The notes under the pieces: model-generated
Database searches by the model: none
Seen by the model: only the letters and a program-made list of their open reading frames with translations
Told to the model about the DNA's origin: nothing
Position numbers and translations under genes: made by a program
Source: Pseudomonas oryzicola
Lineage (GTDB): Bacteria; Pseudomonadota; Gammaproteobacteria; Pseudomonadales; Pseudomonadaceae
Length of the DNA stretch: 64,000 nucleotides
Reading direction: 5' to 3'
Assembly: GCF_014269185.2 (NCBI RefSeq)
Contig: NZ_JABWRZ020000005.1
Coordinates: forward strand, 1 to 64,000
Part shown: positions 54,630-64,000 of the stretch, in pieces
Position numbering within the stretch: position 1 is the stretch's first letter
Layout of the letters: every line of letters starts with the position of its first letter

Positions 54630-55388
54630 TTACTCGGAAGCCGCAGTCCCGAGGAACTTGCGCAGGAATTGCCGGGTACGTTCTTCCTTCGGCGCCGCGA
54701 ACAGCGCCTTGGCCTCGCCCTGTTCCACGATCACCCCCTTGTCGAAGAAGATCACCCGGTTCGCCACGTCCCGGGCAAAGCTCATCTCGTGGGTCACGAT
54801 GATCATGGTACGTCGCTCCTCGGCCAGGCCGCGAATGGTCGCCAGCACTTCACCCACCAGCTCCGGGTCCAGCGCCGAGGTCGGTTCGTCGAACAGGATC
54901 ACCTCCGGCTCCATGGCCAGGGCGCGGGCGATCGCCACCCGTTGCTGCTGGCCACCGGACAGGCGCCGTGGGTAGGCATCTTCCTTGCCCGCCAGGCCGA
55001 CCTTGGCCAACAGACGCCGGCCCAGTTCGATGGCCTGCTCGCGAGGCGTCTTCTTGACGATCACCGGGCCCTCGATGACGTTCTCCAGGGCCGTGCGGTG
55101 AGGGAACAGGTTGAAGTTCTGAAAGACGAACCCGGCCTGCTGGCGCAGGCGGCGGATCGCGCTTTGCTGGCCACCGAGCGGGCGGTTGGCGTCGATGCTG
55201 ATGTCACCGATCTGGATCTGCCCGGCATCGGGGGTTTCCAGCAGGTTCAGGCAGCGCAGGAAGGTGGTCTTGCCGGAGCCGCTGGGGCCGATGATGGCCA
55301 CCACTTCCCCCGGCTGCACGGTCAGGTCGATACCGTTGAGCACGGTCTGGCCCTTGAACCGCTTGGTCAGGCCTTTGACTTCAATCAT
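54630..55388 (-). CDS. Cystine-type polar amino acid ABC transporter ATPase
   Basis: 252 residues from ATG 55388, chosen over TTG 55394 because AGGAG has correct spacing only for the ATG. Walker [21 protein letters not shown], signature LSGGQQQRVAIARAL and Walker B ILFDEPTSALDP are intact. It belongs to the HisP/GlnQ/TcyN group and powers the permease encoded 2 bp upstream. The likely substrate is cystine, given the EpsC-like serine acetyltransferase across the shared promoter region. Confidence 0.88.
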   Translation of the reverse strand: MIEVKGLTKRFKGQTVLNGIDLTVQPGEVVAIIGPSGSGKTTFLRCLNLLETPDAGQIQIGDISIDANRPLGGQQSAIRRLRQQAGFVFQNFNLFPHRTALENVIEGPVIVKKTPREQAIELGRRLLAKVGLAGKEDAYPRRLSGGQQQRVAIARALAMEPEVILFDEPTSALDPELVGEVLATIRGLAEERRTMIIVTHEMSFARDVANRVIFFDKGVIVEQGEAKALFAAPKEERTRQFLRKFLGTAASE

Positions 55389-55390
55389 GC

Positions 55391-56059
55391 TCAATGCTCC
55401 TGGTCATGCTGGTTGACGCGCGCTTCCATGCGGTTCTGGAAGTGCGCGAGGATGCTGCACAGCACCCAGTAGATGACCGCGACCGCCACGTACATGGTGA
55501 ACACTTCGAAGGTGCGCGCGGTAATCAACTGGGCCTGGCGGAACAGCTCGGGCACCTGGATAGTCGCCGCCAGGGCGGTGTCCTTGACCAGCGAGATGAA
55601 GCTGTTGCCCAGCGGTGGCAGGGCGGTGCGCAAGGCTTGTGGCAGGATTGCCCGGCGCATGGCCTGGACGCGGGTCATGCCGATGCTGGCGGCGGCTTCC
55701 CACTGGCCGCGGTCGATCGAGGAGATCGCCGCGCGGAGGATTTCGCAGATGTAGGCGGCCATGTTCAGTGACAGGCCGATCAGCGAGGCCGGGATCGGGT
55801 CCAGCTCGATGCCGATCTGCGGCATGCCGAAATAGATCACGAACAGCTGCACCAGCAGCGGTGTGCCGCGGAAGAACGACACGTAGACTCGGGCCAGCCA
55901 GTTCAGCGGCAGGATCTTCGACAGCCGCATCAGCGCCAGGGCAAACCCCAGCAGCAGGCCGAAGAACATGCCGCCAACGCTGAGCAGCACGGTATAACCC
56001 GCGCCCTTCAGCAGGAAGGGCGCAGAATCGACAACGAGTTGCAGGCTTTCAGCGATCAT
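55391..56059 (-). CDS. Cystine-type ABC transporter permease
   Basis: 222 residues. Hydrophobic helices and the HisMQ-type loop EAAASIGMTRVQAMRRAILPQALR near the middle are typical of TcyL/YecS permeases. A single permease gene is present, so it probably works as a homodimer. It overlaps the binding-protein gene by ATGA. Confidence 0.88.
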   Translation of the reverse strand: MIAESLQLVVDSAPFLLKGAGYTVLLSVGGMFFGLLLGFALALMRLSKILPLNWLARVYVSFFRGTPLLVQLFVIYFGMPQIGIELDPIPASLIGLSLNMAAYICEILRAAISSIDRGQWEAAASIGMTRVQAMRRAILPQALRTALPPLGNSFISLVKDTALAATIQVPELFRQAQLITARTFEVFTMYVAVAVIYWVLCSILAHFQNRMEARVNQHDQEH

Positions 56060-56850
56060 TTGGTGACATCGGCACCGAAGTATTTCTCGGACAGCTTGGC
56101 CAGCGAGCCGTCAGCCTTGAGCTTGTCCAGTGCCTTGTTGATGGCGGCCAGCAGTTCCGGCTCACCTTTGCGCAGGGCCACGCCGCTTTCCAGGCGCGAG
56201 AAGGCATCGCCGGCCAGCTGGGTGTCCTTGGCTTTCTGCGCATATTCCAGTGCGGCCAGGCGATCGATCAGGATGGCGTCGATACGGCCGTTGCGCAGGT
56301 CGGCAAACTTGCTCGGGTCGTCTTCATAGGTGCGCACATCAGCTTGCGGTACATCCTGTTTCACCCACTGCTCGTAGTTGGTGCCCAGGCCCACGCCGAC
56401 CTTCTTGCCGGCCAGGTCGGCGGCCTTGTGGATGTTCAGCTGCTCGGCCTTCTTCTTCAGGATCAGCGCCTGGATGCCGGAGATGGTGTAGGGCTCGGAG
56501 AAGTCGTACTTCTTCTTGCGCTCCTCGGAAATGGTGACCTGGTTGATCACTACGTCCAGGCGCTTGGACTCCAGTGCAGCGAGGATGCCGTCCCACTTGG
56601 TCGGCTGTACCTTGGCCTTGACCCCGAGTTCCTTGGCCAGCAGTTCGGACAGCTCGACTTCGAAGCCGGTCAGCTTGCCATTCTCGTCCTGGAAGCTGAA
56701 CGGTGGGTAGGTGCCTTCCAGGCCGACGTTGATCACGCCTTTTTCCTGGATGGTCTTGAGCTGCTCGCCGGCAAAGGCCTGGCTGAGCAGGCCGACACCC
56801 AGCAGGAGTGCCAGGCTGGCGTTGAGTAGCGGTTTGGCGAATTTCGACAT
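56056..56850 (-). CDS. Cystine-type periplasmic binding protein
   Basis: 264 residues, with a signal peptide (LLGVGLLSQAFA). Family 3 solute-binding pattern: GVINVGLEGTYPPFSFQDENG, LTGFEVELSELLAKELG and RLDVVINQVTISEERKKKYDFS, close to TcyJ/FliY cystine-binding proteins. It is the first gene of the importer operon and is divergent from the serine acetyltransferase gene. The two share a 275-bp promoter region with an AT-rich palindrome. Confidence 0.88.
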   Translation of the reverse strand: MSKFAKPLLNASLALLLGVGLLSQAFAGEQLKTIQEKGVINVGLEGTYPPFSFQDENGKLTGFEVELSELLAKELGVKAKVQPTKWDGILAALESKRLDVVINQVTISEERKKKYDFSEPYTISGIQALILKKKAEQLNIHKAADLAGKKVGVGLGTNYEQWVKQDVPQADVRTYEDDPSKFADLRNGRIDAILIDRLAALEYAQKAKDTQLAGDAFSRLESGVALRKGEPELLAAINKALDKLKADGSLAKLSEKYFGADVTK

Positions 56851-56912
56851 GTGGAAGCCCCGCGCTTGTTGTCAGTGGTGGGTGGCGACTATAGGGTTGG
56901 CCGTTTAGGCCA

Positions 56913-56943
56913 GGAAATAATAAAAAATTATTTTCTTATTTCC
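56913..56943. promoter_or_regulatory. AT-rich palindrome in the divergent promoter region
   Basis: An outer inverted repeat GGAAATAA / TTATTTCC (56913-56920 and 56936-56943) encloses a second one, AAATAAT-AAAAA-ATTATTT. It stands out sharply from the GC-rich surroundings. The location and AT-rich ATAA/TTAT form resemble sites for LysR sulfur regulators such as CysB; this assignment is an inference. Confidence 0.45.
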
Positions 56944-57125
56944 TTTAGTGTTTGCGTCAGTGCCGGCTGCATTGAGGGTAGGCGAGTATCTTCCTCCCGT
57001 CATCGCTGCTTATGCCTGACTTAGTGCAGGATGGAATAAAGCGTTGTTTTTTCCAAGGGAAGGATTTGCCGTAGAGTGGCCTGCATACAAAAAACAAGTT
57101 TGGCCTACTCAGGCAGGAGAACACC

Positions 57126-58058
57126 GTGAGCGAACAACCTTCATCCGGGCGCTGGCAGTTGCAGAGCATCGTCGCCGGTCTGCGCGGTGCCCGTGAACAA
57201 TGGCGTACGCGCAATGGCCGCAGCAGTGGCGAGCAAGGCGGGCGTGAGTTGCCTTCGCGCGAGGCGATGCGGCAGATTCTCGAGCAACTGTGCGGCGCGC
57301 TGTTCCCCATGCGCCTTGGTCCTGTCGACCTGCGCGAAGAAAGTGAAGACTTCTACGTCGGTCATACCCTGGATGCCGCGTTGACCGCCTTGCTGGCCCA
57401 GGCCCGCCTGGAGTTGCGCTATGCCGCGCGGCAAAACAAGGCCGAACTGGCCGGCGTCGATGCCCATGCGCTGAGTCTGGTCCAGGGCTTTGCCGCCGCC
57501 CTGCCGGGCCTGCGTGTACTGCTCGACACCGACGTGCTGGCCGCCTACCACGGTGACCCGGCGGCGCGCAGCGTCGACGAGGTGCTGCTGTGCTACCCGG
57601 GCATCCTGGCGATCATCCATCACCGCCTGGCGCACCACCTGTACCAGGCCGGCTTGCCGCTGCTGGCGCGGATCAGCTCGGAGCTGGCGCATTCGGCCAC
57701 CGGCATCGACATTCACCCCGGGGCGCAGATCGGCCCGAGCTTCTTCATCGACCATGGTACGGGTGTGGTGATTGGCGAAACCGCGATCATCGGCGAGCGC
57801 GTGCGTATCTACCAGGCCGTGACCCTGGGGGCCAAGCGCTTCCCCAGCGACGAATCGGGCACCCTGCACAAAGGCCTGCCGCGTCACCCGATCGTCGAAG
57901 ACGACGTGGTCATCTATGCCGGCGCCACGGTCCTGGGGCGGATCACCATCGGCAAAGGCTCGACCATTGGCGGCAATGTGTGGCTGACCCGTAGCGTGCC
58001 GGCCGACAGCAACATTACCCAGGCCAACCTGCAGCTGGATTGCCAGGACAAGAACTGA
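57126..58058 (+). CDS. Serine O-acetyltransferase, EpsC type
   Basis: 310 residues from GTG 57126. A helical N-terminal region of about 185 residues is followed by left-handed beta-helix hexapeptide repeats (GIDIHPGAQIGPSFFIDHG; VVIGETAIIGERVRIYQAVTLG; VIYAGATVLGRITIGKG). The catalytic His/Asp region FIDHGTGVVIGE is intact. It acetylates serine for cysteine synthesis and is longer than the house-keeping CysE. Its position opposite the cystine importer suggests common sulfur control. Confidence 0.9.
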   Translation: MSEQPSSGRWQLQSIVAGLRGAREQWRTRNGRSSGEQGGRELPSREAMRQILEQLCGALFPMRLGPVDLREESEDFYVGHTLDAALTALLAQARLELRYAARQNKAELAGVDAHALSLVQGFAAALPGLRVLLDTDVLAAYHGDPAARSVDEVLLCYPGILAIIHHRLAHHLYQAGLPLLARISSELAHSATGIDIHPGAQIGPSFFIDHGTGVVIGETAIIGERVRIYQAVTLGAKRFPSDESGTLHKGLPRHPIVEDDVVIYAGATVLGRITIGKGSTIGGNVWLTRSVPADSNITQANLQLDCQDKN

Positions 58059-58069
58059 ACCGGTGTTGC

Positions 58070-58115
58070 CTGTACCGGCCTGTTCGCGGGTGAGCCCGCG
58101 AAAAGGCCGGTACAG
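58070..58115. repeat. REP-type palindrome after the serine acetyltransferase gene
   Basis: Arms ctgtaccggcc (58070-58080) and complement (58105-58115), with an inner hairpin cgcgggtgagcccgcg, start 12 bp after the stop. Confidence 0.75.
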
Positions 58116-58167
58116 AAGGGCGCCAATCAGCGCCCTGATTCGCATTGAAATCCTATCCATGTTTAAC

Positions 58168-58183
58168 TTGAACGCTTGTTCAA
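58168..58183. promoter_or_regulatory. BetI-like operator before the BCCT transporter gene
   Basis: A perfect 16-bp palindrome TTGAAC-GCTT-GTTCAA lies about 100 bp upstream of the transporter start. It resembles the TTGAAC...GTTCAA half-sites bound by the choline-responsive TetR repressor BetI. The regulator gene is not in the window, so the assignment is inferred. Confidence 0.5.
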
Positions 58184-58281
58184 TGAAAAAACGCTGGTCC
58201 GCTGCCGGTGTTCAACAGGAGGATTCCTTTGCTGAACCCGTTCATTCCGAACCTTACGTCATTCGACGAGGTGCGCCGCCC

Positions 58282-60285
58282 ATGAGTGCACCGATCCCAT
58301 CCCTTGCCGCTGGCAAGATCCGCATGAACCCCCCGGTGTTCTATTTCGCGGCGAGTTTCATCCTGCTTTTCGGCCTCGTGGTCATTGCCAACCCGCGCAG
58401 TGCCGGCGACTGGTTGCTGGCGGCGCAGAACTGGGCGGCCAACACGGTCGGCTGGTACTACATGCTGGCGATGACGCTGTACCTGGTCTTCGTGGTGGTC
58501 ACCGCCTTGTCCGGCTACGGCAAGATCAAGCTCGGTGCCGACCACGACGAACCCGAGTTCAGCTACCTGTCGTGGGCTGGCATGCTGTTCGCCGCCGGTA
58601 TCAGCATCACCCTGTTCTTCTTCTGCGTTTCCGAGCCGCTGACCCACATGCTGCAGCCGCCCCAGGGCGAGGCGGGCACGGCCGAGGCCGGGCGCCAGGC
58701 CATGCAGATCCTGTTCCTGCACTGGGGCCTGCATGGCTGGGGCGTGTTCGCCTTCGTCGGCATGGCCCTGGCCTACTTCGCCTATCGCCACAACTTGCCG
58801 CTGGCCTTGCGTTCGGCGTTGTACCCGCTGATCGGCAAACGCATCAACGGGCCGATCGGCTACGCGGTGGACGGTTTTGGCATCATTGCCACGGTGTTCG
58901 GCCTGGGTGCCGACATGGGCTTTGGCGTGCTGCACCTGAATGCCGGCCTCGACTACCTGTTCGGCATCAGCCATAGCCAGTGGGTGCAAGTGCTGCTGAT
59001 CGTCCTGATGATGGGCGCGGCGGTCGCCGTGGCCGTCGCCGGGGTGGAGAAGGGCGTGCGGGTGATGAGCGACATCAACCTGTTCCTGGCCTGCGCGCTG
59101 TTGCTGTTCGTGCTGTTCGCCGGGCCGACCCAGCACCTGTTCAACACCTTGATCCAGAACCTTGGCGATTATCTGGGAGCCTTGCCGCGCAAGAGCTTCG
59201 ATGTGTATGCCTACGGCGAGAACAATGGCTGGCTGGGCGGCTGGACGGTGTTCTACTGGGCCTGGTGGATTGCCTGGGCACCGTTCGTGGGCCTGTTCAT
59301 TGCCCGTATCTCCCGCGGCCGCACCATCCGTGAATTCGTCTTCGGCGTACTGCTGATTCCGCTGGGCTTCACCCTGGCGTGGATGTCGATTTTCGGCAAC
59401 AGTGCCCTGGACCAGGTCATCAACCATGGCATGACCGCGTTGGGCCAGTCGGCGCTGGATAACCCGGCGATGAGCTTGTACCTGCTGCTGGAAAGCTACC
59501 CCTGGAGCAAGACGGTGATCGCCGTGACGGTGTTCATCAGCTTCGTGTTCTTCGTCACTTCGGCCGACTCGGGCACCGTAGTGCTGTCGACCTTGTCGGC
59601 AACCGGGGGGGATGCCGACGAGGACGGGCCGAACTGGCTGCGTATCTTCTGGGGCGCGATGACGGCACTGATCACCAGTGCGCTGCTGTTCGCCGGCAGC
59701 ATCGATTCGCTGAAATCGGCGGTGGTGCTGACCTCGCTGCCGTTCTCGCTGATCTTGCTGTGCATGATGTGGGGGCTGCACAAGGCGTTCTACCTGGAGT
59801 CGCAACGGCAGATCGCGCAGATGCACTCGCTGGCCCCGTTCGCACAGTCACGTCGCGGACGCGGCGGCTGGCGCCAGCGCCTGAGCCAGGCGGTGCATTT
59901 CCCGTCGCGCGACGAGGTGTACCGCTTCATGGACGACGTGGTGCGCCCGGCGATTGCCGATGTGCGCGAGGTATTCGAGCAGAAGGGCCTGGTGCTGATT
60001 ACCCAGGACGACCCGAGCCATGACAACGTCAGCCTGAAGATTGGCCATGGCGAAGAACAGCCGTTCATCTACCAGGTGCAGATGCGTGGCTACTTCACGC
60101 CATCGTTCGCCCTCGGTGGGCTGGGCACCCAGGAGTTGAAGAACCGTCGTTACTACCGGGCAGAGGTGCACCTGAGCGAAGGCAGCCAGAACTATGACCT
60201 GGTGGGCTACAGCAGGGAGCAGATCATCAACGATATCCTCGACCAGTACGAACGGCACATGCAGTTCCTGCATCTGGTCAGGTAA
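58282..60285 (+). CDS. BCCT-family choline/betaine transporter (BetT-like)
   Basis: 667 residues from ATG 58282 (GAGGTG upstream). Twelve predicted helices with the BCCT core: aromatic-box stretch WTVFYWAWWIAWAPFVGLF and GADMGFGVLHLNAG. A long C-terminal cytoplasmic domain (about 525-667) matches BetT-type transporters that sense osmotic stress. It should import choline or glycine betaine with protons or sodium. The BetI-like palindrome upstream supports choline. The nearby tau genes raise the alternative of taurine-like betaines or choline-O-sulfate. Confidence 0.87.
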   Translation: MSAPIPSLAAGKIRMNPPVFYFAASFILLFGLVVIANPRSAGDWLLAAQNWAANTVGWYYMLAMTLYLVFVVVTALSGYGKIKLGADHDEPEFSYLSWAGMLFAAGISITLFFFCVSEPLTHMLQPPQGEAGTAEAGRQAMQILFLHWGLHGWGVFAFVGMALAYFAYRHNLPLALRSALYPLIGKRINGPIGYAVDGFGIIATVFGLGADMGFGVLHLNAGLDYLFGISHSQWVQVLLIVLMMGAAVAVAVAGVEKGVRVMSDINLFLACALLLFVLFAGPTQHLFNTLIQNLGDYLGALPRKSFDVYAYGENNGWLGGWTVFYWAWWIAWAPFVGLFIARISRGRTIREFVFGVLLIPLGFTLAWMSIFGNSALDQVINHGMTALGQSALDNPAMSLYLLLESYPWSKTVIAVTVFISFVFFVTSADSGTVVLSTLSATGGDADEDGPNWLRIFWGAMTALITSALLFAGSIDSLKSAVVLTSLPFSLILLCMMWGLHKAFYLESQRQIAQMHSLAPFAQSRRGRGGWRQRLSQAVHFPSRDEVYRFMDDVVRPAIADVREVFEQKGLVLITQDDPSHDNVSLKIGHGEEQPFIYQVQMRGYFTPSFALGGLGTQELKNRRYYRAEVHLSEGSQNYDLVGYSREQIINDILDQYERHMQFLHLVR

Positions 60286-60288
60286 CCC

Positions 60289-60312
60289 GCTGGGGCCGCT
60301 TTGCGGCCCAGC
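60289..60312 (+). terminator. Hairpin after the BCCT gene
   Basis: The gctggggccgc / gcggcccagc stem (one bulged G) follows the stop codon by 3 bp. A REP-like pair acaaggccg (60318-60326) / cggccttgt (60359-60367) lies right behind it. No T-tract. Confidence 0.55.
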
Positions 60313-60403
60313 GCTACACAAGGCCGTTGCTGCGCAGGTATACGATCCCCTGCAGGAGCGGCCTTGTGGGCGAAAGGAGGTCGAAGGCCTCCCCAGGGCC
60401 GTG

Positions 60404-61285
<882 letters not shown>

Positions 61286-62125
61286 TCAGTGGCTTTGCCC
61301 GTGCCAAGGCACCAGCTTGCGTTGCAGGGCGCGCAGGCCCATCTCTAGGGCGAAGGCGATCAGGGCGATCAGCAGGATGCCCAGCAGCACCACATCGGTT
61401 ACCAGGAACTGCGCCGCCGACTGCACCATGAAGCCCAGGCCGCTGGTCGCCGCGATCAGCTCGGCGGCCACCAGGGTCGACCAGCCAACCCCCAGGCCGA
61501 TACGCAGGCTGGTGAGGATGTCAGGCAAGGCGCTGGGCAGGATCACATGGCGGATCAGCTGGGCCCTGGTGGCTCCCAATGATTGCGCCGCGCGCAGCTT
61601 GGCCGGGTCGACCGTGCGCACGCCGGTGGCCGTGGCAATGGCGATGGGCGCGAAGATCGCCAGGTAGATCAGCAGCACCTTCGACAGCTCGCCGATGCCG
61701 CACCAGATGACGATCAGTGGCAGGTAGGCCAGCGGTGGGATTGGCCGGTAGAACTCGATCAACGGGTCGAGAATGCCACGGGCAACACGGTTGTAGCCGA
61801 TGGCGATGCCCACCGGAATGGCAGTAAGGGTGGCGGCCAGCAGGGCTACGCCGATGCGTCCCAGGCTGGCACCCAGGTGCTGCCACAGGCTGGCGTCCAT
61901 GTAGCCCTGGGTCAGTAAGGTCCAGGCCCTGGCCACGATATCGGCCGGCGAGGGCAGGAACAGCGGCTCGATCCAGCCGGCTGCGGTCACCAGCCACCAG
62001 GCCAGCAGCAGGCCGGCCAGGGTCAGCGTACTGATCCAGCGGGTGGCCAGGGGGGCGCGCAGCCTCGCGACTGGCCGGGGTTGGGTGTTGTGTTTGCCGG
62101 TAACCGGCAGGTCCAGGCTGCTCAT
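61286..62125 (-). CDS. tauC: Taurine ABC transporter permease
   Basis: 279 residues. Six hydrophobic helices and the permease loop [25 protein letters not shown] are clear. The N-terminal cytoplasmic tail of about 30 residues is typical of TauC/SsuC. The start overlaps the tauB stop by ATGA. The intact protein provides a reference for the SsuC/TauC-like relic near 4.5 kb. Confidence 0.92.
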   Translation of the reverse strand: MSSLDLPVTGKHNTQPRPVARLRAPLATRWISTLTLAGLLLAWWLVTAAGWIEPLFLPSPADIVARAWTLLTQGYMDASLWQHLGASLGRIGVALLAATLTAIPVGIAIGYNRVARGILDPLIEFYRPIPPLAYLPLIVIWCGIGELSKVLLIYLAIFAPIAIATATGVRTVDPAKLRAAQSLGATRAQLIRHVILPSALPDILTSLRIGLGVGWSTLVAAELIAATSGLGFMVQSAAQFLVTDVVLLGILLIALIAFALEMGLRALQRKLVPWHGQSH

Positions 62126-62910
62126 GCACGCTCCTGCAGGCTTTGCCGTTGCGAGAACACCCGCGCCAGCACATGCTCGCGGGTTTCGATGAAGGCCGGG
62201 TCGGACTTGATCGCCCGGGCCGGTTCGCCGGCCGCATGGCGCTGGCCGAAATCCAGTTGCAGGCGTTCCACCACGCGACCTGGGTTGGGTGCCAGCAGCA
62301 CCAGCTCGCTGGCCAGGAACACCGCTTCTTCGATGTCATGGGTAATCAGGAACACCGGCTTGGCCGTGCGTTGCCACACCTGCAGCAACAACTCCTGCAT
62401 CTGCTCGCGGGTAAAGGCATCGAGCGCGCCGAACGGCTCGTCCATCAGCAGTACCCGAGGGTCGGCTGCCAGCGCCCGAGCCAGGCCCACGCGCTGCTTC
62501 TGGCCGCCGGACAATTGCCAGATACGTCGCTCGGCAAAACCGTCGAGGTCGACCAGGGCCAGCATTTCGCGGGCCTTGGCTTCGCGCTCGGCGCGGGGCA
62601 TGCCGGCCAGTTCCAGGCCGAAGGCGACATTGGCCAGCACGTTCTGCCAGGGCAGCAGGGCATCGTCCTGGAACACCACGCCACGCTCGGCTCCGGGGCC
62701 CTGGACGGGCACGCCGTCCAGGGTGATGCGCCCGCCGCTGGGGGCGACGAAGCCGGCGATCAGGTTGAGCAACGAGGTCTTGCCGCTGCCGGAAGGCCCC
62801 AGGGCCACCAGCAATTGGCGTGGCCCCAGGCTGAGGTTGATGTCGGCCAGCACCGGGGTAGCGGCGCCGGGGTACTGTGCGCTGACGCGCTCCAGTTCGA
62901 GCAAGGCCAT
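62122..62910 (-). CDS. tauB: Taurine ABC transporter ATP-binding protein
   Basis: 262 residues. Walker [11 protein letters not shown]-loop [11 protein letters not shown], signature [15 protein letters not shown] and Walker [13 protein letters not shown] are as in TauB/SsuB. It is coupled to tauC by ATGA overlap and follows tauA by 27 bp. Identity as TauB rather than SsuB rests on tauA and tauD. Confidence 0.92.
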   Translation of the reverse strand: MALLELERVSAQYPGAATPVLADINLSLGPRQLLVALGPSGSGKTSLLNLIAGFVAPSGGRITLDGVPVQGPGAERGVVFQDDALLPWQNVLANVAFGLELAGMPRAEREAKAREMLALVDLDGFAERRIWQLSGGQKQRVGLARALAADPRVLLMDEPFGALDAFTREQMQELLLQVWQRTAKPVFLITHDIEEAVFLASELVLLAPNPGRVVERLQLDFGQRHAAGEPARAIKSDPAFIETREHVLARVFSQRQSLQERA

Positions 62911-62937
62911 GGCAGGCTCCGGTCGGTTTCTGCAGGT

Positions 62938-63909
62938 TCAGTTGGGCAGGTATTGGGCACTGACGTATGGCGCATAGTCCGGCAGTACCGCGTCGACCTT
63001 GCCTTGCTGCTTGAGGAAGCTGGCCGTGTCGGTCAGCGCCTGGGTGGTCGGCGTGCCCAGGGCACTGGCCTGGTCGGCTGCCAGCGGGTAGACGTTACCC
63101 TGCAGCAACAGCGGGATGTCCGCGGGCTTGGCACCGGATAGCTTGGCCAGCTTGGCAACGTTGTCGGGGTTGGCCAGCCAGGCTTTCGGGTCTTTGCGGT
63201 AGTCGGCATAGGCGTCGAGGGTGACCTTGGCGAAGGCCTTGACCACGTCCGGGTGTTTGGCGGCGAAGTCCTTGCGAACGATCCACGCGTCGAAGGTCGG
63301 CGCACCTTTTTCAGCCAGCTCGCCCGAGGTAATCAGTACCTTGCCGTTTTCCTTGGCCACGCCCAGGGCCGGGTCCCATACATAGGTAGCGTCGATGTCG
63401 CCACGTTTCCAGGCAGCAATGATTGCTGGCGGTGCCAGGTTGAGAATCTGCACTTTGGACGGGTCGATGTTCCAGCTTTTCAGCGCTGCCAGCAGGCTGT
63501 AGTGGCCGGTGGAAACGAACGGCACGGCGACTTTCTTGCCGACCAGATCCTGCGGCGTGTTGATGCCGTTGCGGGCGACCAGTGCCTCACCGGCACCGAT
63601 CTGCGTGGCGATCAGGAAGGTTTCGACCGGCAGCTTGCGGGTAGCGGCGGCGGCCAGCGGGCTGGAGCCCAGGTAGCCGATCTGTACGTCGCCGCTGGCC
63701 ACGGCCGTGATTACGTCAGCGCCGTTATCGAACTTGCGCCAGTCGATGCTGGCCTTGCTGGCTTTTTCATAATTGCCGTCGACCTGCGCGACTTTGGCGG
63801 GGTCGACGGTGGTCTGGTAGGCCACGGTCAGGCCGGCAGCCTGGGCCAGCCAGCTGGCGCTGGCGAGGGCCAGGGCGGCGAACAGGCGCAACGGAGCGTG
63901 CGGGATCAT
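62938..63909 (-). CDS. tauA: Taurine-binding periplasmic protein
   Basis: 323 residues from ATG 63909 (AGAGG upstream). The signal peptide ends at WLAQAAG. Typical TauA features: LTVAYQTTVDPAKVAQ at the mature N-terminus, VQIGYLGSSPLAAAATRKLP and DATYVWDPALG. It binds taurine and delivers it to TauBC. It is the first gene of tauABCD; the AT-rich sequence at 63955-64000 is probably its promoter, with control by sulfur-starvation LysR regulators expected from the family. Confidence 0.93.
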   Translation of the reverse strand: MIPHAPLRLFAALALASASWLAQAAGLTVAYQTTVDPAKVAQVDGNYEKASKASIDWRKFDNGADVITAVASGDVQIGYLGSSPLAAAATRKLPVETFLIATQIGAGEALVARNGINTPQDLVGKKVAVPFVSTGHYSLLAALKSWNIDPSKVQILNLAPPAIIAAWKRGDIDATYVWDPALGVAKENGKVLITSGELAEKGAPTFDAWIVRKDFAAKHPDVVKAFAKVTLDAYADYRKDPKAWLANPDNVAKLAKLSGAKPADIPLLLQGNVYPLAADQASALGTPTTQALTDTASFLKQQGKVDAVLPDYAPYVSAQYLPN

Positions 63910-64000
63910 GGTGAACCTCTCGTCAGCAATCGGTGTGATAGATGGCGAAAAGGCTAAATGATCTAAGAAAAGCAAAATAAATAACTTTTTTGCATTAGCT

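Overview
The window is chromosomal DNA of a fluorescent Pseudomonas of the P. putida group. This rests on the high-GC codon use, the many short REP-type palindromes (cores such as cctcttcgcggg), and a gene order I recognise from that group: lapA end, argH-algR-hemC-hemD-hemX-hemY-dsbB-rsd-FKBP-algP-yheS, gabD-gabT, metNIQ/sfnB, tau genes. No locus tags or database matches were checked. Most of the window is core genome.

Layout. 1-3.75 kb holds the 3' end of the giant biofilm adhesin gene lapA (VWA, RTX repeats, type I secretion signal). 3.9-6.3 kb holds small genes, a scrambled ABC-permease relic, an internally shortened WYL-type regulator and a Sel1-repeat protein. 6.4-11.5 kb is a translationally coupled operon (MarR regulator, FUSC pump, DUF1656, HlyD adaptor, NodT outer-membrane channel), followed by a 104-bp-arm inverted repeat. 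12-15.5 kb carries a cytochrome c/FTR1 iron permease, two small conserved proteins and a glutathione transferase. 15.5-26.3 kb runs argH, algR, hemCDXY, dsbB, rsd, an FKBP isomerase, algP and a small TIGR02444-type gene. 26.3-33.8 kb has an ABC-F ATPase, a MscS-type channel, a LysE exporter, a slipin/NfeD pair, YbaK, DUF2789 and a CBS-pair protein. 33.9-38.2 kb has an M20 dipeptidase, a MocR-like regulator and a PanB-type enzyme. 38.2-39.1 kb holds tRNA-Arg(CCG) next to a broken prophage-type DUF4224 gene.

From 39.1 kb come gabD-gabT (GABA to succinate), then signalling genes (pseudo-receiver HDOD protein, PAS-GGDEF protein, PAS-GGDEF-EAL protein) around a desA fatty-acid desaturase. 47.9-63.9 kb is largely a sulfur-acquisition region: a methionine-type ABC importer with a DszA/NtaA-like monooxygenase and two SfnB-like oxidoreductases, a cystine-type ABC importer divergent from an EpsC-like serine acetyltransferase, a BetT-like choline/betaine transporter, and tauABCD for taurine.

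How they fit together: the right third lets the cell take up and strip sulfur from organosulfur compounds and feed cysteine synthesis. The left and middle hold the biofilm adhesin, c-di-GMP enzymes and AlgR/AlgP regulators. I saw no complete mobile element, CRISPR array, defence island or clearly new multi-gene system. The most unusual content is evolutionary scars (inverted permease relic, truncated WYL regulator, prophage relic at a tRNA), a long inverted repeat, a possible small RNA or attenuator at 35.8 kb, and a receiver domain that has lost its phospho-acceptor Asp.
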